A program made the translations under genes and the position numbers. Below, piece after piece: positions 15,536-17,639 of a DNA stretch of 17,639 nt (position 1 is its first letter; each line of letters starts with the position of its first letter). Where the stretch lies: the NCBI GenBank assembly GCA_027620815.1, contig JAQCDH010000011.1, positions 1-17,639 of the forward strand. The letters are read 5' to 3'. This stretch comes from Bacillota bacterium (GTDB lineage: Bacteria > Bacillota_I > Bacilli_A > Acholeplasmatales > Acholeplasmataceae). Below the pieces are notes generated by a model. The model worked only from the letters and a program-made list of their open reading frames with translations, did no database searches and was not told where the DNA came from.

Positions 15536-16057
15536 ATGACAACTTTTTATTTAATTAGGCATGCAGAACCACGATATGATGAAGTCATTGAACGTGGTAT
15601 TTATGGGATGGCGTATAATTTTGGAAGACTTACAGATAATGGCGTGTTACAGGCACATGATCGTGGAAAAGATGAGCTTTTAAAAAATAGTCAACTCATT
15701 TTATCTTCACCTTACACACGTGCACTTCAAACAGCAGCCATTCTTGCATCACATTTAGGTCTAGAGGTTGTTGTAGAACATGATTTACACGAATGGATGC
15801 CAGATATCAATCCGAATCTAGAAATAGATGGAGAAGGCGCATTTGAAAGATACATGGCTCAAAATGGTCAAGAAGATACAAATGATGAATTTCATTATGA
15901 GACCTATGATGCCATCAAAAAAAGAATGGAACTGGTGTTATTAAAATACACACAATATGACGAAGTGATCATCGTTTCTCATGGCATTGCCATTTCAAGT
16001 TTAACTCATTTTGATGACGTGATAGAACACTGTGGTGTTCGTAAAATTGAATTATAA
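15536..16057 (+). CDS. Histidine phosphatase family protein (phosphoglycerate-mutase-like)
   Basis: A 173-residue phosphatase of the branch 1 histidine phosphatase superfamily. It has the phosphoenzyme motif LIRHAEP (Arg8, His9), SSPYTRALQTA (Arg62), an acidic Glu86 in HEWMP, and the second catalytic histidine in VSHGIAIS (His149). All core residues are present, so it should be active, unlike the broken homologue at 3097. The substrate is unknown; the family includes sugar-phosphate and nucleotide phosphatases. Its TAA shares one base with the ATG of mutY (TAATG), so the two are translationally coupled. That makes a role in nucleotide or DNA-damage handling tempting, but it is only an inference from context. 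Confidence 0.85.
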   Translation: MTTFYLIRHAEPRYDEVIERGIYGMAYNFGRLTDNGVLQAHDRGKDELLKNSQLILSSPYTRALQTAAILASHLGLEVVVEHDLHEWMPDINPNLEIDGEGAFERYMAQNGQEDTNDEFHYETYDAIKKRMELVLLKYTQYDEVIIVSHGIAISSLTHFDDVIEHCGVRKIEL

Positions 16058-17073
16058 TGGCCTTTAAAGACTTACTGAGTTGGTATAAAAAAAACCAACG
16101 ACAATTACCATTTAGACAAACAACATCGCCTTATAAAATATGGGTTGCAGAAATCATGCTTCAACAAACACAAGTGGTGACGATGCTTCCTTATTATGAA
16201 CGATTTATTCACAAGTTTACAACAGTAGAAGCACTTGCAAAGGTGTCATTTGAAGAGGTTTTACCCTATGTTACGGGATTAGGGGATTACAGACGATTTA
16301 GATTGATGCATCAAGCAGCACAAGTTATATTTAATCACTATGGTGGTCAATTTCCAAATACATATCAAGATGTACGAGCATTACCAGGTATTGGTGAGTA
16401 TACAGCAGGTGCCATCATGTCAACTGCATTTAAGCAACCTTATAGTGCTTTAGATGGAAATGTGATGCGTGTCTTAACAAGACTTTTTATGATTGATGAT
16501 GATATTAGAAAAAATACAACGATAAAACGCTTAAATGAACTTAATCAATCACTTATCGATCACAAAGAGCCTGATATTTATACACATGCAATGATGGATT
16601 TAGGTGCAACCATTTGTAAACCCGTGAGTCCAAAGTGTGACATCTGTCCACTTAAAGATATGTGTCAAAGTTATGAGCATCACATGCAAACATCATTTCC
16701 ATATAAATCAAAAGCAACGTCAAAAAAACATGTTAAATATATGACATGCATCATTTATAATGATCAAAAACAATATGTATTAAAAAAAGAGACACAAGCT
16801 CTCTTTGAGGGTATGTATCTCTTTTTACAAGTTGAATCTGAAAGTGTAGTCTACACCACTGAATGGCTTTTAGATCAAGGTATTGAAGTAGAACATCTAG
16901 AATTCATAACCCAAATCAAGCATGTCTTTACACATCAAATTTGGGAGATGGAGGTTCATGCATTCAAACTTATGAATTTAAATGATCAACAATTTTTCCT
17001 AGCGACTGTTGATCATCCAATGTTTAACATGATGCCTAAAGCCCACTCAAAATTGAATCAGTTCTTGAAATGA
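16057..17073 (+). CDS. mutY: A/G-specific adenine DNA glycosylase
   Basis: A 338-residue base-excision-repair enzyme removing adenine mispaired with 8-oxoguanine. The catalytic domain shows VAEIMLQQTQV (catalytic Glu32), the helix-hairpin-helix LPGIGEYTAGAI (109-120), LDGNVMRVLTR with catalytic Asp133, and a [4Fe-4S] ligand set Cys187, 194, 197 and 203 spaced 6-2-5. The C-terminal NUDIX-like domain (about 225-338), which recognises 8-oxoG, has KHVFTH in place of the family FxHxFSH. Oddity: the conserved GLGYY loop reads GLGDY, placing Asp77 where E. coli has Tyr82, the residue that wedges beside 8-oxoG. LPW near the N-terminus is LPF. No Shine-Dalgarno of its own; it starts by overlap with the phosphatase gene. 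The last 27 bases overlap queT. Confidence 0.93.
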   Translation: MAFKDLLSWYKKNQRQLPFRQTTSPYKIWVAEIMLQQTQVVTMLPYYERFIHKFTTVEALAKVSFEEVLPYVTGLGDYRRFRLMHQAAQVIFNHYGGQFPNTYQDVRALPGIGEYTAGAIMSTAFKQPYSALDGNVMRVLTRLFMIDDDIRKNTTIKRLNELNQSLIDHKEPDIYTHAMMDLGATICKPVSPKCDICPLKDMCQSYEHHMQTSFPYKSKATSKKHVKYMTCIIYNDQKQYVLKKETQALFEGMYLFLQVESESVVYTTEWLLDQGIEVEHLEFITQIKHVFTHQIWEMEVHAFKLMNLNDQQFFLATVDHPMFNMMPKAHSKLNQFLK

Positions 17074-17535
17074 AGGTTTCTCTTTTAGTAATTTATAAAA
17101 TGGATATCCAAAGACGAATAGGACAACGGTTTGACCTAAAAATATCCAACTAAATGTAATGATAAAAGCTGCTAATGTAGTAATATCACTAAAATAAACA
17201 AGCATCAATCCAATAATGATACCATTGACAATACCTGGCATAAGAAAAGCTAATAGAAGTTGACGCTTCAAGATGATCATCAAAACTAATGTAATGATGG
17301 TTGCGATGGTTCCAACAACTGCATCCACAAAGCCATAAGGTGAAAATAACATATTACCAACAAAGGTTCCAATGGTAATCCCATAAAAACTTTTGGCATT
17401 AAAAAGTACTAAAACTAAAAGTAATTCGGCAATCCGAAATTGCACAAGTTCAAAACTTAAAAATTGAAACACATAAAGCAGAACAACATAAATGGATGCA
17501 ATCATCGCATTTTTAAGATAAAATATTAAAGACAT
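17047..17535 (-). CDS. queT: Queuosine-precursor transporter QueT (DUF988 family)
   Basis: A 162-residue integral membrane protein, nearly all hydrophobic, with about five to six membrane segments. The segment VQFRIAELLLVL, then IGTFVGNMLFSPYGFVDAVVGTIATI, matches the QueT/DUF988 pattern (QFRIAE, NxxSPyGxxDxxxGtxAT). QueT proteins are S-components of energy-coupling-factor (ECF) transporters for queuosine precursors such as preQ1; the shared EcfA/EcfT parts are not in this window. A preQ1-I riboswitch covers its ribosome-binding site. The start at 17535 follows the AGGGGTG site by 5-6 bases. It is divergent from the probable tgt and convergent with mutY, whose end it overlaps by 27 bases. Confidence 0.88.
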   Translation of the reverse strand: MSLIFYLKNAMIASIYVVLLYVFQFLSFELVQFRIAELLLVLVLFNAKSFYGITIGTFVGNMLFSPYGFVDAVVGTIATIITLVLMIILKRQLLLAFLMPGIVNGIIIGLMLVYFSDITTLAAFIITFSWIFLGQTVVLFVFGYPFYKLLKEKPSFQELIQF

Positions 17536-17541
17536 GAAACA

Positions 17542-17580
17542 CCCCTGTTTTTATTTTTGGCTGGTAACTAGGATACAGCC
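17542..17580 (-). promoter_or_regulatory. preQ1-I riboswitch controlling queT translation
   Basis: On the minus strand GGCTG (17580-17576) pairs with CAGCC (17563-17559) as P1. The 12-base loop TATCCTAGTTAC contains CCTAGTTAC, very like the CTAGCTAC of the B. subtilis aptamer. An A-rich tail (17558-17547) follows, then AGGGG (17546-17542). UCCU of the loop can pair with AGGG of the tail to form the P2 pseudoknot, and AGGGG is also the Shine-Dalgarno of queT, so ligand binding should block translation. Class I fold is clear; the control mode is inferred from the overlap. Confidence 0.88.
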
Positions 17581-17586
17581 CACATT

Positions 17587-17614
17587 ATTATAACATAAAG
17601 GAAAACTATGGCAA
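17587..17614 (-). promoter_or_regulatory. Promoter of queT and its riboswitch
   Basis: On the minus strand TTGCCA (17614-17609) and TATAAT (17592-17587) have a 16-base spacer. Transcription would begin near 17580, at the first bases of the riboswitch stem. The -35 overlaps the start codon of the divergent gene at 17608. Confidence 0.7.
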
Positions 17615-17639
17615 TCACATTTGAACTCATCCATACATG
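17608..17639 (+). CDS. tgt: Start of a CDS cut by the window edge, probably tRNA-guanine transglycosylase
   Basis: Only ten codons are visible: MAITFELIHT. An AAAGGAAAACT ribosome site precedes the ATG. The peptide resembles the N-terminus of bacterial Tgt (xYEFIKxC-KQTGARLG in B. subtilis-type proteins), and Tgt is the enzyme that inserts preQ1 or queuine at position 34 of GUN tRNAs. Its position divergent from queT and a preQ1 riboswitch supports this. Ten residues are too few to prove it. Confidence 0.6.
   Translation, partial: MAITFELIHT

Noticed and set aside
1..17639. CRISPR arrays, insertion sequences, prophage or restriction-modification genes
   Set aside because: No regularly spaced repeats, transposase motifs, phage structural genes or methyltransferase motifs were seen on either strand.

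Overview
The window looks like part of the chromosome of a low-GC, wall-less-type Firmicute relative, most likely a Mollicute of the Acholeplasma group. Three things suggest this: AT-rich DNA with clear Shine-Dalgarno sites, Bacillus-like gene families, and the standard genetic code. Tryptophan is TGG, and TGA is the working stop of several genes (for example at 1546-1548, 6439-6441, 10130-10132 and 17071-17073), which argues against Mycoplasma or Spiroplasma. The assignment is inference; no 16S or other marker gene is present.

Layout. Positions 1-1700 hold a CotH-family lipoprotein and a tRNA-Val(GAC). Positions 1700-3700 hold the 3' relic of a lost gene that still has its own terminator, a PfkB-family sugar kinase, and a histidine-phosphatase gene broken by one in-frame TGA. 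Positions 3670-7500 hold a PlsC-type acyltransferase (minus strand), the chaperone htpG, a possible small relic, and the tRNA-modifying rhodanese trhO (minus strand). Positions 7500-9470 hold a second CotH-family lipoprotein and, on the minus strand, the tmRNA gene ssrA. Positions 9470-14840 hold a HAD phosphatase and two adjacent MacB-like ABC transporter subunits, each an ATPase fused to an FtsX permease. Positions 14840-17639 hold a nitroreductase (minus strand), a histidine phosphatase overlapping mutY, and a queuosine locus: queT under a preQ1-I riboswitch, divergent from the first codons of what looks like tgt.

How the genes work together. The clearest functional unit is at the right end. 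A predicted queuosine-precursor transporter sits behind a riboswitch whose pseudoknot includes its Shine-Dalgarno sequence, next to the probable tRNA-guanine transglycosylase gene. This fits salvage of a deazapurine for tRNA wobble modification. trhO, tRNA-Val and ssrA make the window rich in translation functions. The two ABC genes are separated by one base and probably form a heterodimer. Most other genes are single transcription units with well-formed promoters and hairpin terminators, several of them bidirectional between convergent genes.

I found no CRISPR array, insertion sequence, prophage or obvious defence system. The items most worth a second look are the riboswitch/queT/tgt locus, the Tyr-to-Asp change at the 8-oxoG-sensing position of MutY, the nonsense codon at a conserved Arg of the gpmB-like gene, the two divergent CotH lipoproteins, and the extra domain in the second ABC subunit.
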